Source of the DNA: Bullera alba
Lineage: Eukaryota; Basidiomycota; Tremellomycetes; Tremellales; Bulleraceae
Direction: 5' to 3'
Assembly: GCA_001600095.1 (NCBI GenBank)
Contig: BCIX01000001.1
Location: 2,356,001-2,420,000 of the forward strand
Length of the DNA stretch: 64,000 nucleotides
The stretch's first letter is position 1. Each line of letters begins with the position of its first letter. This document shows positions 11,886-24,692 of this stretch, in pieces. The position numbers and the translations under genes were made by a program. Below the pieces are notes generated by a model. That model was not told the DNA's origin, ran no database searches, and worked only from the letters and a program-made list of their open reading frames with translations.

Positions 11886-12231
11886 GTTGGACAGTGCTTG
11901 AGGAGCGTAAAGCACGCAACAATTAGGAGACACGGGAGAAGGAGAACTGGGAAGAAGAAGGAAGGAGAAAGAGAGGACGATGCGGGGTGTGCGATCTGTG
12001 CGCTGCGAGGTTGCGAGGCGTTTCGCTTGCTGTTTCAGATTGTGCAGGCCGGGTGGCAAAAATGCAACAGCTGTCCGACGTCCGTCATGGGCTGCTGAGT
12101 GCTGGCTGCCGATGGCCAAGGTTCGAGCAGAGTATGGCTACATCACTACACGACTAGACGGCTACAAAGTGTAAACAGTGCAGTCTCTACGATTGCCTGA
12201 GGTTCGTCAGGACAATGGCAAGGTGATTGGC
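11886..12231. other. Intergenic region between two minus-strand genes
   Basis: These 346 bp hold the promoter of the 10.8-11.9 kb gene and the 3' end of the RWD-domain gene. A purine-rich run of GAAGAAGGAAGGAG type lies near 11940-11975. I see no further gene. Confidence 0.5.
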
Positions 12232-13066
12232 TCAGGCCACTCCCAGTCCCAGATCTGTCAACAACCTCTCCCGACCTCGGTCCTTCATCCATTCGACCGC
12301 TTCGCCGACCTTCTCCACTTCGAGCCACTCTCCTCGGCCTTTACCGCCCCTTCCGCCGCTTTCTTTCCCCTTGTTGCCCTCTGAACCGGTGAACGTGATC
12401 CAACCTGGCAGAGGTTCAGGGGCGATCCTTGCCCGCAGAGCGAGCCATTGCCACGATTTCACCTCGCGAAGCCATTCCACCAGATCGTCTCTCTCCCCAA
12501 CGGCGTAGATGATACCAGGGTGCCCAGTCTTGGCGAAGCCAGACAGTGATAGCTGAGACGAGAGCGATACCAGGTCTTTCCTCTTCGACGGGGCAATGAG
12601 GTGGTGTGAAGTCAAGAGAACATGGTGCGGGGTCGATGACGATGCCTCCAATTCACCGCCTGGATTCACGACTGGCGAGCTTGGTGCAGACGGCGGAGCA
12701 AGAAGAGGCAGGAAGTGCGTTGTGAGAATCTGATAAAGAGGATATCTTCATCCGACATCAGCTCTCATCTCGCGTTTGCGTGGCGAGGACCTACTCCTCT
12801 TCATCATTCCAGTCCATCAGTCTCTCGGATGCCCAGCCTTTCCATCCTTCAGCTTCGTCTCTCCCCATATTCTTCCCCTTGACCACTACTCCGATCCCTC
12901 CGAGCTTCGGATACGCATCGTTGACGGTTATCTGGATTGAGAAGTCACTCTCCTCGCTCCGTATGTCAATGATGAATGGGTAGGCATCCCCAGTCACTTC
13001 TAGTGTCTCCTTGGGCAGCAGGGAGGAAGAGATCAGCTCGACTTCTACAGCCAGCACATCGTCCAT
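12232..13066 (-). CDS. RWD domain / DUF1115 protein, RWDD2-like
   Basis: The protein begins MDDVLAVEVELISSSLLPKE at 13066, the usual opening helix of an RWD domain, and continues FSIQITVNDAYPKLGGIGV, the strand-turn part of the fold. One intron, with donor GTAGGT and acceptor GATGAAG (about 12748-12796), joins the first exon to YPLYQILTTHFLPLLAPP. The C-terminal half has the RWDD2/DUF1115 pattern: HHLIAPSKRKDLVSLSSQL, then LSGFAKTGHPGIIYAVGERD, then WLREVKSWQWLALRAR. RWDD2 proteins are conserved in eukaryotes but poorly understood; RWD domains mediate protein contacts. An open frame extends upstream of 13066, but the RWD start fits this ATG best. The gene ends in a Gly/Lys-rich stretch and KDRGRERLLTDLGLGVA. 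Confidence 0.8.
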
Positions 13067-13439
13067 GCTACAGCCGGGCGGCGTGTACCTATAGCTCCAG
13101 GTCTTGGCGCCGGATTGCGGGCCGTCCAGCCTGAGCTGACAGTGACCTGGGATAGATTCAGTTGAGGACCGCCTGCACTGCTGCAGTAGTGACCGTGCAG
13201 ATTCCAGGAGCACCGTCCTGCGGCAGCAGCAGCAGCGGCATCATCATCTGTACGAGTAAAACTTATTTCAGTGACCAACTAAACTCCGCCTGCCACGCGC
13301 CGATCGGCCAACTGCTGTCTGGCTGTGACAGCGGGACAGGCGCTGGCAACCGGGACAGCGAGCAATGCATCTGTTGTTGCTCTGCAAGGATCACATTGCG
13401 CTCCAGTCACGGTAGCACCACCCAGTGATACGTATCAGG
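13067..13439. other. Divergent promoter region, RWDD2-like / SEC22
   Basis: The two genes start 373 bp apart and point away from each other. A GCAGCAGCAGCAGCGG microsatellite lies near 13220-13237. Short frames here are interrupted and not supported as genes. Confidence 0.5.
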
Positions 13440-14344
13440 ATGGTCCGCTCGACAACGATCTTCCGAGTCAGCGATGCGCTCCCGCTCGCTGCCAGCGTGG
13501 ACGATGAAAGTGTAAGTCCAAGAGTCCCTCGCTGATTCCAGAGCATGATGCTGAAACGCCTCTCTATCAGACGGAGAAGGCTTTGACGGAATACAAGCAA
13601 CAATCCAAGCTGGTATTCAGACGTCTAAACGCAAATTCGGAGCCAGCATGCTCTATCGAGTCAGGGCAGTATACCCTACAGTAGGCGATACTCCAATAGA
13701 ACAGTACCCGGAAGGCAACTGACGATTGTTGACAGCTACTTGATTGTCGAAAAGGTCATCTACATGTGTATCTGCGACTCGTCATATCCTCGCAAACTGG
13801 CGTTCTCATACCTAGACGAACTATCAAAGGAGTTTCAGAGGAGTTATGAGGGAAAGATTGAGGGTGTCACAAGACCGTACGCTTTCATGGGGTTCGGTGA
13901 GTCCCCCCGTCAGATGCTCAAATAGGCGATGTCTGACATCGACGGTTACAGACACATTCATCAGCAAAACGTCGAGGCTGTATAGAGATTCGAGGAGTTT
14001 GACACAGGGCGCAGGAGCGGGACCATCAGCACCTAGCAGTCAGCTAGATCAGCTCAATGACAACTTGAAAGACGTGACGAGGATCATGACGAAGAATATG
14101 GAGGATCTGCTATGGCGAGGTGACAGTCTAGATCGTAAGCATAGCCCATCTGGCAAGGGTAGATCATTGAGCTGATATGACGACGGCAGGAATGTCGCAC
14201 CTGTCGACGTCGCTACGAGCGGAATCGGTAAAATACAGAAAGGCGGCCCGTAATATCAACCTACAGGCACTACTGAGGAAATGGGCACCTATCGGCGGTA
14301 TCGGCTTCTTCTTTATCCTCTTCATCTGGTGGAGATTCTTCTAG
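13440..14344 (+). CDS. SEC22: ER-Golgi v-SNARE Sec22
   Basis: This R-SNARE acts in vesicle fusion between ER and Golgi. Five exons join in phase: 13440-13511, 13571-13680, 13736-13896, 13952-14134 and 14190-14344. The N-terminal longin domain reads MVRSTTIFRVSDALPLAAS and YLIVEKVIYMCICDSSYP, then LAFSYLDELSKEF. The SNARE coiled coil follows (QLDQLNDNLKDVTRIMTKNM, LLWRGDSLDRMSHLSTSLRA) with arginine at the expected zero-layer position, and the C-terminal anchor is PIGGIGFFFILFIWWRFF. Introns are 54-60 bp with GTAAGT, GTAGGC, GTGAGT and GTAAGC donors. Domain order and length match the family. Confidence 0.95.
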
Positions 14345-14496
14345 CCACCCAAATAATATTATTCTACTTCGAACCCCTTCCCTGCCATACCGATCCCGTA
14401 ACGCATCCCGCTCGTCTCATCATGCCGCTCACGAAGGTACTCGTACAACCATGCATTGTAAACATTCCTGATCCCAGATGTTCTGTGTATAAGATT

Positions 14497-16141
14497 CTAT
14501 GCCTCCTGTATGAACCGCTTTGCCCGTAGGACAAGTCTGGTCAATGTGAACCTCGCTTTCCTCCACCCTCCACCTAAGATCACCGCCATGAGAAGCATGA
14601 CCATCATGCCCATACCGACATCTATCATCGCTCGCCTTATACCGCCTAACAACGCCCAGAGCATCCGAGCTGAAAGACCTCCGCCCGTTTGTCTCCGTCT
14701 AGTGCTGGTTGCGGTGTTGGTGGCAGTACCCCACCTAGCCCGTTCCCGTTCTGCCTCTTCTTCCAATTCGTCAAGCTCGTCCGCTTCGTTGCTCCAGGAG
14801 AACAGTCGCCACTTCCCCTTTCTCGCCTCGCGACGCAGTAGCATAGACTGTGTCCGTTCCAATGTTGAAAGCCTTTCGTGTAGAGCTTGAAGGGATATCT
14901 GAATCTGCTGCAGACTTTGTGGTATTGAATGTTGAGGTACGTGCGAGAAACTGGAAACTGATCCGGGCCGAGGTGGGTACATTGGACTCGGTTGGTGAAT
15001 CCCTAAAAACGGGGAGGGAGGGTATGACAGGTCAGGAGTCCTGATGATCGCAGGGGGTGCCGTGGGTGAAGCAGGTCCATAAGCTGTACCTCTATTTCCA
15101 CCCGGGTATAATGACTGTCCCGCGTTGTAAGTCGATGGACCGGCATTCGAAGGCGGAGGCATATTCGAAGGCCGGCGCATGAGATTGGCGGGATCACTCC
15201 GACCGGCTCCTTCCCGTAGACTGTGCGCTCTTGATCCAGGCACACCACCGAGTCGGGAGCCAGCATATGCCGATTGGACCTGTTCTGGCTCGGCGGTCTG
15301 ATCTTGCTGCAACAGGTTCAGTAGTGATCGATGGGAATGATCGAGTGAGGAAGGAGGGATGAAACCCGGAGCGACATCGGGAACCGGCATGTCCGGATCA
15401 GGAGGCGGATAGCCAGGATACGAACTCGTGCGTGGCGGAGGTGAGTCGGGTGGTGATGCTTGTGAGGAGTGATATGAAGAGGTTGATGACGAAGGTGACA
15501 CAGGTCTTTGTATCGGTCCAGCGAACGATTGTAGCTCGTTCAGTCGAGCTCTGGCGTTGGCGTCCCGGTCTCCATACTTCTTCAAGATCTAGATTCCACA
15601 ACATCAGCAAGAATTCTCACATTCTCACTTGCTAGTATGCTCACCTTTATGAAGGCTGCTACATACAGCCTCTTGGCCTCCGACTTCTTGACTCCTTTCT
15701 GTTTATTCCATGAGTCCCTGCCAGAGACTCATGTTAGTCATATCCGCTGCCTGAGCCTTGCTAATAGCGCACCATTTTGCCCGACCTAGCATATCGAGTA
15801 TCCCTGGGCGAGGCACAACGAGATCCCCTTCCGTAGCTGCAGTCCTGATGAGTGTTTGTAGATCGATTTAGCAAAGCCACCCACCTTGCTTATACAACGC
15901 ATACAGTACCAGCTTCTCCTCGTAGCTCGTCTGTACGGGGCCGCTCTTCGGCAGACTATATGTGCGATTGTCAGAGCACTTCGGTAACATCGTAAGCTGG
16001 TACCACGTACCTTTGGACGATATCGACAGCTCGGTGGAATTGACTGGGGGTACACAATGTTTGGTCAATACAACAGTTACAATGGTCGGCCGACCGGCAA
16101 ACATTGAATCTCACTCACGCGTCTATGGCTGAGCTCGACAT
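14497..16141 (-). CDS. Acyl-CoA-binding protein with C-terminal membrane anchor (ACBD5/ATG37-like)
   Basis: The first five short exons encode an acyl-CoA-binding domain: MSSSAIDA, FHRAVDIVQSLPKSGPVQTS, YEEKLVLYALYKQATEGDL, PGILDMLGRAKWDSWNKQKG and EAKRLYVAAFIKILKKYGDR. The acyl-CoA contacts of the family (YK..T.GD, KW..W) are present. A long Pro/Ser-rich linker follows, then a coiled coil (IQISLQALHERLSTLERTQS, about 14850-14910), an acidic patch and a single hydrophobic segment near 14570-14640, close to the C-terminus. This ACB-coil-tail anchor order is that of ACBD5 and yeast Atg37, which sit on the peroxisome membrane and act in lipid contact and pexophagy. The peroxisomal placement is inferred from architecture. 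The start ATG opens a 23-nt first exon followed by a GTGAGT donor. Confidence 0.85.
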
Positions 16142-16581
16142 CTTGAGCTAGAGCCGACCGACGTGACTGTGAAGCTGCCAATCGATCTGTGCTCTTGCCG
16201 AGCTCTTGATGTGAAGAAGAAGGTGGTGTCAGTAAGATGTTGCAAACAAGGCCAACAGTGTTCTACCTCAGCAAGCAGTCACATCGGACAGAGGGTAGCC
16301 GGGGACGTGAGACATCGCAACGATCAGCTGGGATCTACGAGCCAAGGCGTATAGTTACGTAAGCTTTGCAAAATTGGTGGACGGGCCTGCAAAAGTTGAA
16401 ATCGTTCAGAGCCGTCTTCGAGCTGCTGCTCATTGCTTGCTCCTCTGACTGCTTCAACAACCAACACCGACGAGGCGACTACGGACATCGCTGTCGGAAA
16501 GCTAGTCTTGCGAAGACATATCCGCCGGCTCCGGCTGAGCCCTTCTGAAACGCAAGACCCATAGCATCAGAAGCGACCAAA
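16142..16581. other. Divergent promoter region, ACBD5-like / RPA190
   Basis: These 440 bp separate two start codons on opposite strands. The stretch is less coding-like than its flanks and has no supported ORF, RNA gene or repeat. Confidence 0.5.
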
Positions 16582-19500
16582 ATGGATATCGCTCATCCTA
16601 TCCATACCGAGGCTTCGGCCCTCTCATTCTCCTTCCTCTCCTCGGATGACATCCGGGCCATGTCGGTGAAGAAGCTGGACAACCCTTTACTTTTGGACAA
16701 CTTGAATCTTCCTACAAGGGGTGGTCTGTATGACCCAGCACTCGGACCCATGACAAGCAGAGATGTGTGAGTAGAGCATTGAATGTGACAGGGACCGGAG
16801 TACTGATGTCGATCTTCTTTTCCAGTTGTGAGACCTGCCACTTGTCGTACTTCGCCTGCCCAGGACACTTTGGTCACGTCGAGCTACCAGTCACGATATT
16901 TCACCCATTGTTCATGACAACCGCGTACAAACTCCTCTATGCCACCTGCCTGTATTGTCACAATTTCAAGATGCCAGAGATGCTGGTGAGTGCGATGCAG
17001 GGATCTGTGCAAATTCATCGACTGACTTGATTCACTGTAGATGCACCAATACATCGCCCGTCTGCAGCTGCTCAATGCAGGCTTGATAGCCGAGTCACAT
17101 CAGGTCGTTCATTTCATGCCATCTGCCATTCGAGAGGAGGAGGACGAGGACGCCGAAGACGCCCCCAAGAAGGGCAGGTCGATGCAGTCTATCCCTGCTC
17201 AAGTTCTTGCGGAGAGCATTGAGAAGATGAAAGCGTATGTCAAGGACAACTTGCATCGAGCGAAGAAGAGGGGAAACGTCAAGGATGGTTATAAGGACGG
17301 TTTGGTCTACACGGAAAGGCGGCAGCTATTGGACGAAGTGCTGCGAGTGCAGTCCAAGTCGTGGAGAGTGAGATGCTCGCGGTGTAATGCGTGAGTCTGC
17401 TTGGAAAGCTCTATGCCCGCATAGACCTGACTTTGTTGTCTACAGTCAAGGGCCTACATTCCGAAAGGAGAAGACGGCGAAGATCATTGAGCTTGAGATC
17501 GACTCCAAGCAGAAATTGTTCAATGACAATTTCGGCCTGAAACGTGTCAATATCCTGGGCGACGGTCGCTCGCAAAAGAAGAAGTCAAAGAAGGCCAATG
17601 GCACCTCAGGCGCCGCCAATGGCGATGAATCAGACAGCGACTCTAGCGAAGCTATGGAGGACAATGAGATGGAGATCGACGATGACGACGATGAAGAGGA
17701 TGAGGAGGACGTCGATGACGACGAAGACGATGTCGCCAAGGTCGCCAGGACAGCCAGCGGAAAAGTCAAAGGCGCCAAAGGTCGAAACGAGCGATTAATG
17801 TCCGCTGGAGAGATCCGATCGCATATCCGAATCCTCTTTTCGAAGCAGTCAGAGTTGTGTATGCTGCTGTATGGCCGGCACGGCTCGCCTGGAGGTACGC
17901 CCGCCAAACAACCCCACCCTTCCACCATGGCCGACATGTTCTTCATCGACGTCGTCCCTGTGACGCCTACCCGCTTCCGACCCCCTGCCAAGATGGGCGA
18001 CGAGCTATTCGAGCACCCCCAAAATTCGCTGCTAATCGCAGTCATCAACACTTCCGCGCGGATACGTGAGCTCAACCAGCGGTTGCTGTATGCGGAAAAG
18101 GCAGAGAGAGGGGAGCTTGTCCTGGAAGCTGCGGAGAAGGGGGACTCTGCGAGGGATTTCGGTCAATTGCTCGAGAGCTTGATCAAGCTACAGCACGATG
18201 TGAACAGTTTCATGGACAGTAGCAAGAACCCAGCGCCTATGCGACAGGGTAAGCTGCCCCCTCCAGGAATCAAACAGCTTTTGGAGAAGAAGGAGGGTTT
18301 GTTCCGAAAGCACATGATGGTGAGTGCCTCTCCTTTCTCTACGATGATGATGTGCTCATGGCAATAGGGTAAACGAGTCAACTATGCCGCTCGATCCGTC
18401 ATCTCCCCCGACATCAACATTGAGACCAATGAGATTGGAATTCCTCCAGTATTCGCCAAGAAGCTCACTTACCCGGAACCAGTGACCGAGCTCAATGTGG
18501 CTGAGATGAGGCAGCTCGTCATCAATGGTCCCAAGAACCATCCTGGAGCATCCCTAGTGCAGAATGAGGATGGAACGCAGGTATCTTTGGTGAGTGCAAG
18601 ATCCGAATGCGAGACGTCCGCGATTGACTGACCATTTTGTAGGACAAGACGACACTCGAGCAGAGGACGGCGATTGCGAACCAGCTGCTCACGCCACAAA
18701 GCGAGTCATATGCGAGCAGCAGTACGCTGGGTCCTTCGGCGAGGAACAAGAAGGTTTATCGACATCTACGAGATGGAGATATCGTCATCCTGAACCGACA
18801 GCCCACCTTGCACAAACCCAGTATGATGGCTCATCGAGTCAAGGTTCTGCAGGGTGAAAAGACGATTAGAATGCACTATGCCAACTGGTAAGTGTGGCGG
18901 TTCAAGCGTCCAGCTAAGCTAACGCCTCTACAGTAACTCCTACAACGCCGACTTCGATGGTGACGAGATGAACATTCATTTCCCTCGTGAGTCGCCTTGA
19001 AAGACATTACCGCAGTGCACGATTGCTAATTTGATATCAGAAAACGAGGTCGCTCGAGCAGAGGCAATGATGCTTGCGAACACCGACAACCAGTATCTTG
19101 TCCCAACGTCTGGTAAACCCCTCCGTGGTCTGATCCAAGATCACGTCGTGGCCGGTGTGTGGATGTGCAACAAGTCGTCCTTCTTCACCAGGGAGGAGTA
19201 CTTTCAGCTCATCTACGGCGCTCTGAGAACTGAGGTCAATTACACCGGAGAGGGCAGGATCAAGACGTTGCCACCTGCAATCTGGAAGCCGAAGCCCATG
19301 TGGACTGGAAAGCAGATCGTGAGTTGGATGCCAGAGCTCTAGATTTCGTTTCTGACAGAATTCGCCAGATGTCCACGATATTGCTCAACTTGACGCCGTC
19401 GAATGCTCGAGGTCTGAATCTGACATCGCGAAATAAGATCCAGCACAACCTCTGGAACCGAGAGAAGGACTCTGACCCAGCAATGTCAGAGGAACAGACG

Positions 19501-22486
19501 ATCTTCCTCGATGGACACTTGATCACTGGTGTCTTGGACAAGTCGCAATATGGTGCTTCGGATTACGGTCTCATCCACTCTGTCCACGAGCTTTATGGTC
19601 CTTACACTGCCAACAGGCTACTCGGTGTCTTGTCGCGGTTGTTGACAAAATTCCTCCAGCACAAAGCCTTCTCCTGTCGAATGGACGATCTCGTCCTTAC
19701 CGCCGAAGGAGAAAAGATGAGGAAGGATATCCTGGATGATGCGTCGAGTCATGGTGCCGAGACGGCATTGAAATATGTCGGTCTACCCGAGGGATCCAAG
19801 ATTGAGGATCCAGAGACGGCCAGAAACTTGACGATCCGATTGGAGGAGATCCTGCGAGACGACAACCTCATGGCTGGTCTAGATGCGGTGATGCAGCAGT
19901 CGTTCAACAAGACGACCTCCAAGATCAACAACGACGTCTTGCCCAAACACCTCGTTCGACCTTTCCCGGACAACAACATGCAAATGATGACGATCTCCGG
20001 AGCCAAGGGATCCAAAGTCAACGCTTCGCAAATCTCGACTCTGCTTGGTCAACAAGCTCTCGAGGGCAGACGAGTGCCCACGATGGTCTCGGGTAAAACA
20101 CTACCATCGTTCAAGCCATTCGACACGAGTGCCCGAGCTGGTGGATACGTCGCCAACCGATTCTTGACGGGTATCCGACCTCAGGAGTACTACTTCCATT
20201 GCATGGCCGGTAGAGAGGGTCTGATCGACACGGCCGTCAAGACTTCCCGATCGGGATACCTGCAACGATGTCTGATCAAGCATCTTGAAGGCGTCAAGGT
20301 CCACTACGACCACACTGTTCGAGACTCGGACATGTCGATCCTGCAATTCCTCTACGGTGAGGACTCGCTGGATGTCACCAAGTCGAAACATCTCGAAGCC
20401 TTCGACTTCTCGGTCAAGAACCACAACTCGCTCATCGACCGGTTCAGGCCAGAGGATATCGCCGGCAAAGTGCTGGATGAGGCGGAAAGCCATATGAAGA
20501 AGGCGCTCAAGAAGCCCAAGAAGTACGAGCCCGCTCTCTCGATTTACTCGCCCTCGAGGTATATCGGTTCCATGTCAGAAACCTACGCCAAGAAGCTGAA
20601 CGAGTATGTCGACACGAACAAGTTCGGCTACATCAAGAGGAAAGGTGAGACCAAGCCAAGTCCATACATGGCCGATATCGACAAAGTCGGGGACAAGGCG
20701 TTCATCGCGCTGCAACGAGCGAGGTACATGCGAGGTCTGGTTGATCCAGGAGAGGCAGTTGGTCTGTTGGCATCGCAGGGGTGAGCTCAGCCCGTCAAAG
20801 ATTGCAGATGAGCACACGCTGACAACGTGTTTAGTGTCGGAGAGCCGTCGACACAGATGACGCTCAACACTTTCCACTTGGCCGGTCACGGTGCTGCCAA
20901 CGTCACCCTCGGTATCCCGCGTCTTCGAGAGATCGTCATGACAGCTTCCGCGAAACCGATGACACCCACGATGAAGCTTCCACTTCGAGAGGATATCTCG
21001 GACAAGGACATCGAGGCGTTCGTAAAGCAAGTCAGCAGATTGACACTGTCCCAGGTGATCGAGCGTGTCACCGTCACCGAGCGTCTGTCCAGCCGATCCC
21101 AGACGGAAGCGAGGTTGCGAAAGTACACCGTCTTACTCGAGTTCTACCCTCCAGAGGAATACCAAGAGGAGTACGAGCTATCCCCTGAGCAACTGCACGA
21201 GGCCTTGGCCTTCAACCTGAGTTGGAGGCTGAAGAAGGAGTTGGTTCACGAGATGCGTGTTGCCGCCAAGACGATCGACCAGGACAAGTCGGTCGGTGTT
21301 GGACTCAAGGTCCGAGGCAACGACCTCGCCGAAGACGAGGACGGACCCAACAGGGACGAAGAGACTGGCGAAATTACTCGACGTGGTCGAGACGACGAAT
21401 TGGACGAGAACGACGACATGGATGCCGGACAGGCGAAACGACTCAATCAGGCTCGACCGCACGAGTACGACGACGATGAGGCTGAGGGCATCCACGGCGC
21501 CAACGGCCTTGCCGATCTGGAGGACTACGTCGAAAGGCAGCTCGAGGAGGATGACGACGAGGACGAGGAGGGCGTGGTCAAGAAGAGGAGATCGCAGAAC
21601 GACGACGAGGGCATGGACATCGATGCGGGAGAGAAGGCGGCCAAGGATGCTCAAGCGGATCTTCTGGCCGACACGTTCAAGACTGGAGCCAAGTACGCCA
21701 CGAGCTTCAGCTTCGATGTTCATGGCGGAAAGTCTGCCCAATTCGACCTCGAGGTGAGTCTGAGACGACGTCTACGTTCTGTTACGCTGGCTAATGAGTT
21801 CTTCAGTTCCCTGCCGATGCGCCTAAGCTTCTTCTCGTCGACATCATCGAGAGAGTCTGCAGAGCTGCCATCATCCACGAAGTGCCAAACATCGGTCGAT
21901 GCATAAAGGTATTCGATGACAAGGGTCAATTCACGGTGAGTTACCGGTCTCATTAATTAGAGTAGTGCTAATTATCGTTCATTAGCGATCGCTCATCACC
22001 GAGGGATCCAACTTGCAAGGCATGCACTCGCTCGCCGACGAGCTAGTCGACCTCGACAGGATCGGCTCCAACGACGTCTACGCCATCCTCATGACCTATG
22101 GTGTCGAAGCAGCCAGAAAGGCAGTCATCGATGAAGTGTCCAGTGTTTTCGGCGCGTATGGTATCGCCGTTGATTACAGGCATCTGACCATCATTGCGGA
22201 TTACATGGTGAGTCATACCTCATGGGATTGTGTTAGCGAGAACGTTGCTGATCTTGCCGATCAGACCCATGCCGGTGGTTATAGACCATTCAACCGATCT
22301 GGTATCTCAAACAAATCCTCTCCTTTGCTCAAGGCATCGTTCGAGACGACTGTTCAATTCCTATCGGAGGCCGTTTTGCATGGTGACTTCGACGACCTGT
22401 CCTCGCCAGCCGCCAAGATCGTCATGGGCGTCCCGAGCTCCAGCGGAACGGGATCCTTCGACATTAGGGCTCCTAGACGATTATAG
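16582..22486 (+). CDS. RPA190: DNA-directed RNA polymerase I largest subunit (RPA190/RPA1)
   Basis: This is the catalytic largest subunit of the rRNA-making polymerase, acting in the nucleolus. In order: the clamp zinc region ([20 protein letters not shown], about 16830), an acidic insert of Asp/Glu runs at about 17620-17735, the catalytic Mg-binding loop [14 protein letters not shown] (18948-18989), the bridge-helix region ([20 protein letters not shown], about 20200-20260), and [20 protein letters not shown] (about 20885), whose [11 protein letters not shown] form fits Pol I. A second very acidic, Lys/Arg-containing insert lies at about 21330-21650 in the jaw, also a Pol I habit. The C-terminus reads [20 protein letters not shown]. 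The gene has about a dozen exons; the intron at 22208-22264 is open in frame. ATG 16582 is the first in the frame. Confidence 0.95.
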
Positions 22487-22628
22487 AGTGTGGACGATAG
22501 ACTCCCTGGGAATAAGTCGGTGTAATATATCTTTGTCATTAGTTTCGCTATCTCCCCGCATGAATCGCATGGAACAGCCGGGTCAGAGACAGGAGAGGAT
22601 GGGCTGATGAGGTGTATCGCATCTATGG

Positions 22629-23866
22629 CTACATGATTGTACATCCATCTTCTCCGCCGGCGCCGAGGGCTCCAAGGTCCTAGCGAGGATTGTGGGTCAG
22701 CGTATGGACTGGACAGACACCTCTCGACTTGACTCACGAATCCTTCAGGAAGATCGCCCATGATCTCCTGAGGTGGCCCTCCTAGGTCTTGCATCTCGCC
22801 CACTAATCTTCCCACCTCTTTACCATCTTCCTCGTCAGAGTAGTCTGGCTTCTTGAACACTGCTAGAATCTGCTTCACCAACTCGTGCTGTCTGCTGTAC
22901 TTCTCCAGATCCGCGGGCGATACTGTCGGAGGCGGCGAGGCGAGATACGCGGGGTACTAAACCCAGGGTATGAGGTTCAGTTCGTCGAGGAATGACCTAG
23001 CACTTACCTTTGCTGCTAGTTCAGACATTGGTTCCTCCAGGACCTCCTTGTTCATCAATTGTGCCATCATGCCATCCAACAGCCCGCTCAAATCGTCGTC
23101 TCCTTCACCCAAGCCATTCAGCGCACTGGGATCAGCTCCAAGCTCTGCTAACAAAGCAGCAAGATCCCCTCCACCTGCATTCTGCTGACTGCTCGAGCCT
23201 CCCTGCTTCAACTGCTCCATCGTCCGGCGTATCGTCTCGTTGAAATCGGGTTTCTCCTCTTTGGGTCCTCTCTCGGAATTCGGTTCTGTCTTTGACGAAC
23301 TTGGGCGGGGTGGCGCTGATCCCGATGGCTTTGCGTTCCCACTCGCATCCAGACCCAGGGCGTCAAGACCTTCACCCGACAACATCATCTCAATGGCTTT
23401 CTGCCACGCTTGTTCCTCCTCTTCCTTGCTCATATTCCCCGAAGCGCCCGAAAGTCCGGGAGGTAAGGAGCTCTCTGTCGATGCGCCACTGGGTCCAGCG
23501 GTGGATTTGGTGCCATTCGTATCTGCCATAAGACCAGGAGGGTTGTCTCCAGCTAGTTGCCGCAGTAAGGATTCCATGCCTTCCACCAGTGAAGCCTCAA
23601 AGTCCTCATCATCCACTGCTGGCCCGATGCTCGATGGACCTATGTCCGATTTGGCGTTCTGTGGTGCAGCAGGCTTGGACGCCTGAGCAGCGGGCTTGTT
23701 GAACGAGGCGAGAACATCTGAGAGTGGAGTGAGTAAGCTGCGTTAGATACACCCTTATGGCCACGTCGTACGACTCACCATCGAGGTCGTCTAGGTCGTC
23801 GTCTTCGTCCTCTTCCACCGTGGGGTTGCGGTACGCAGACGAGGAAGCGGAAGGAGAAGGCGGCAT
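22629..23866 (-). CDS. PEX19: Peroxin Pex19, peroxisomal membrane protein receptor
   Basis: Pex19 binds newly made peroxisomal membrane proteins and docks on Pex3. The N-terminus (MPPSPSASSSAYRNP, then an Asp/Glu run with DLDDLDDVLASFNKP) matches the Pex3-binding start. The middle has EDFEASLVEGMESLLRQL and a Lys/Glu-rich helical part, followed by LSGLLDGMMAQLMNKEVLEE, a cargo-binding helix pattern. The last exon, after the intron at about 22680-22735, encodes DLGALGAGGEDGCTIM and stops; CTIM is a CaaX farnesylation box, a known Pex19 feature. The frame that reads through this intron would lose the CaaX box, so the splice matters. The RPA190 gene converges on it, with 142 bp between stops. 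Confidence 0.92.
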
Positions 23867-24692
23867 TGTCGAAGCTTGTTGGGGATGTAGCTGATCCTTT
23901 GAGTCCTAAGCGGAGCAAAGCGGGGGACTGACAACGATGCAGGCAAGTCAGAAGAGCAGAGAGCAAGATGTCGAGCTCGTTGCATCTTCGCATCGTTGTT
24001 ACGGCTATCTCGCTGGACCGGTGGTGAGCAGCAGTAACTGCCACACCCGAAGAGCCAAAATAATGCCGACCAGCAGATCTTTCGGCGTTATAGATTAGGC
24101 ACTATCCCCTGACCCTGAGCCGTCATACGCGCGTGCCTTTCAAGACGTGTTGCGCGTGTTTTGATTTCTGCGCTGGCTCATTTTGGTGGGTTAAATTTGA
24201 TTCCGCTCTCTACTGTACTTTAGTTCGTGCTCAGCTGGTGCGGTCCATAGCAACAAAGCAATCAACCAAGTCGATACCATACACCAGCACATACTTCAAC
24301 ACACACACTGTCGTTACAAACCATCCTCGTCGCGTCTCCGCTCTGAGCAGCTCGAGCAGCTCGTCCACGCTCCTTCGCACCTTCCCCGCCACGAAAGTCA
24401 CCGCGACACGAAAAGCCATCAAACATCAATCGACAAGCGCAAAACAGGTCAAAGTGTTTCAGCCTCGATCAACCCGTCCGACCACCCCGACACGGATCCA
24501 ACATCGTTCCATTTCGCCTGATCAACATCATCAAACATCGCGTCGAGAGCTCCACTTGATAGCTCGACCACGTGCATAATGTTCTGCTCGTAAATCCATA
24601 CCGTACGCTTCTTCAACCGACAACAGTCGTCCAGCATCAAAAAGCTAGGACCGCTTCGACCAAAAGTCAACACCTCGACAACGGCCATCATC
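23867..24692. other. Divergent intergenic region, PEX19 / RAX2
   Basis: These 826 bp hold two promoters and probably a long 5' leader of RAX2, rich in CA and short pyrimidine runs near 24280-24540. No ORF here has the look of a gene, and I see no RNA gene. Confidence 0.5.

Noticed and set aside
22208..22264. Introns that are multiples of three and free of stops (also 6975-7025, 40132-40194, 49655-49705), as possible protein-level isoforms.
   Set aside because: With dozens of 50-65 bp introns here, several open in-frame introns are expected by chance. Removing each restores the family sequence, so they are ordinary introns.
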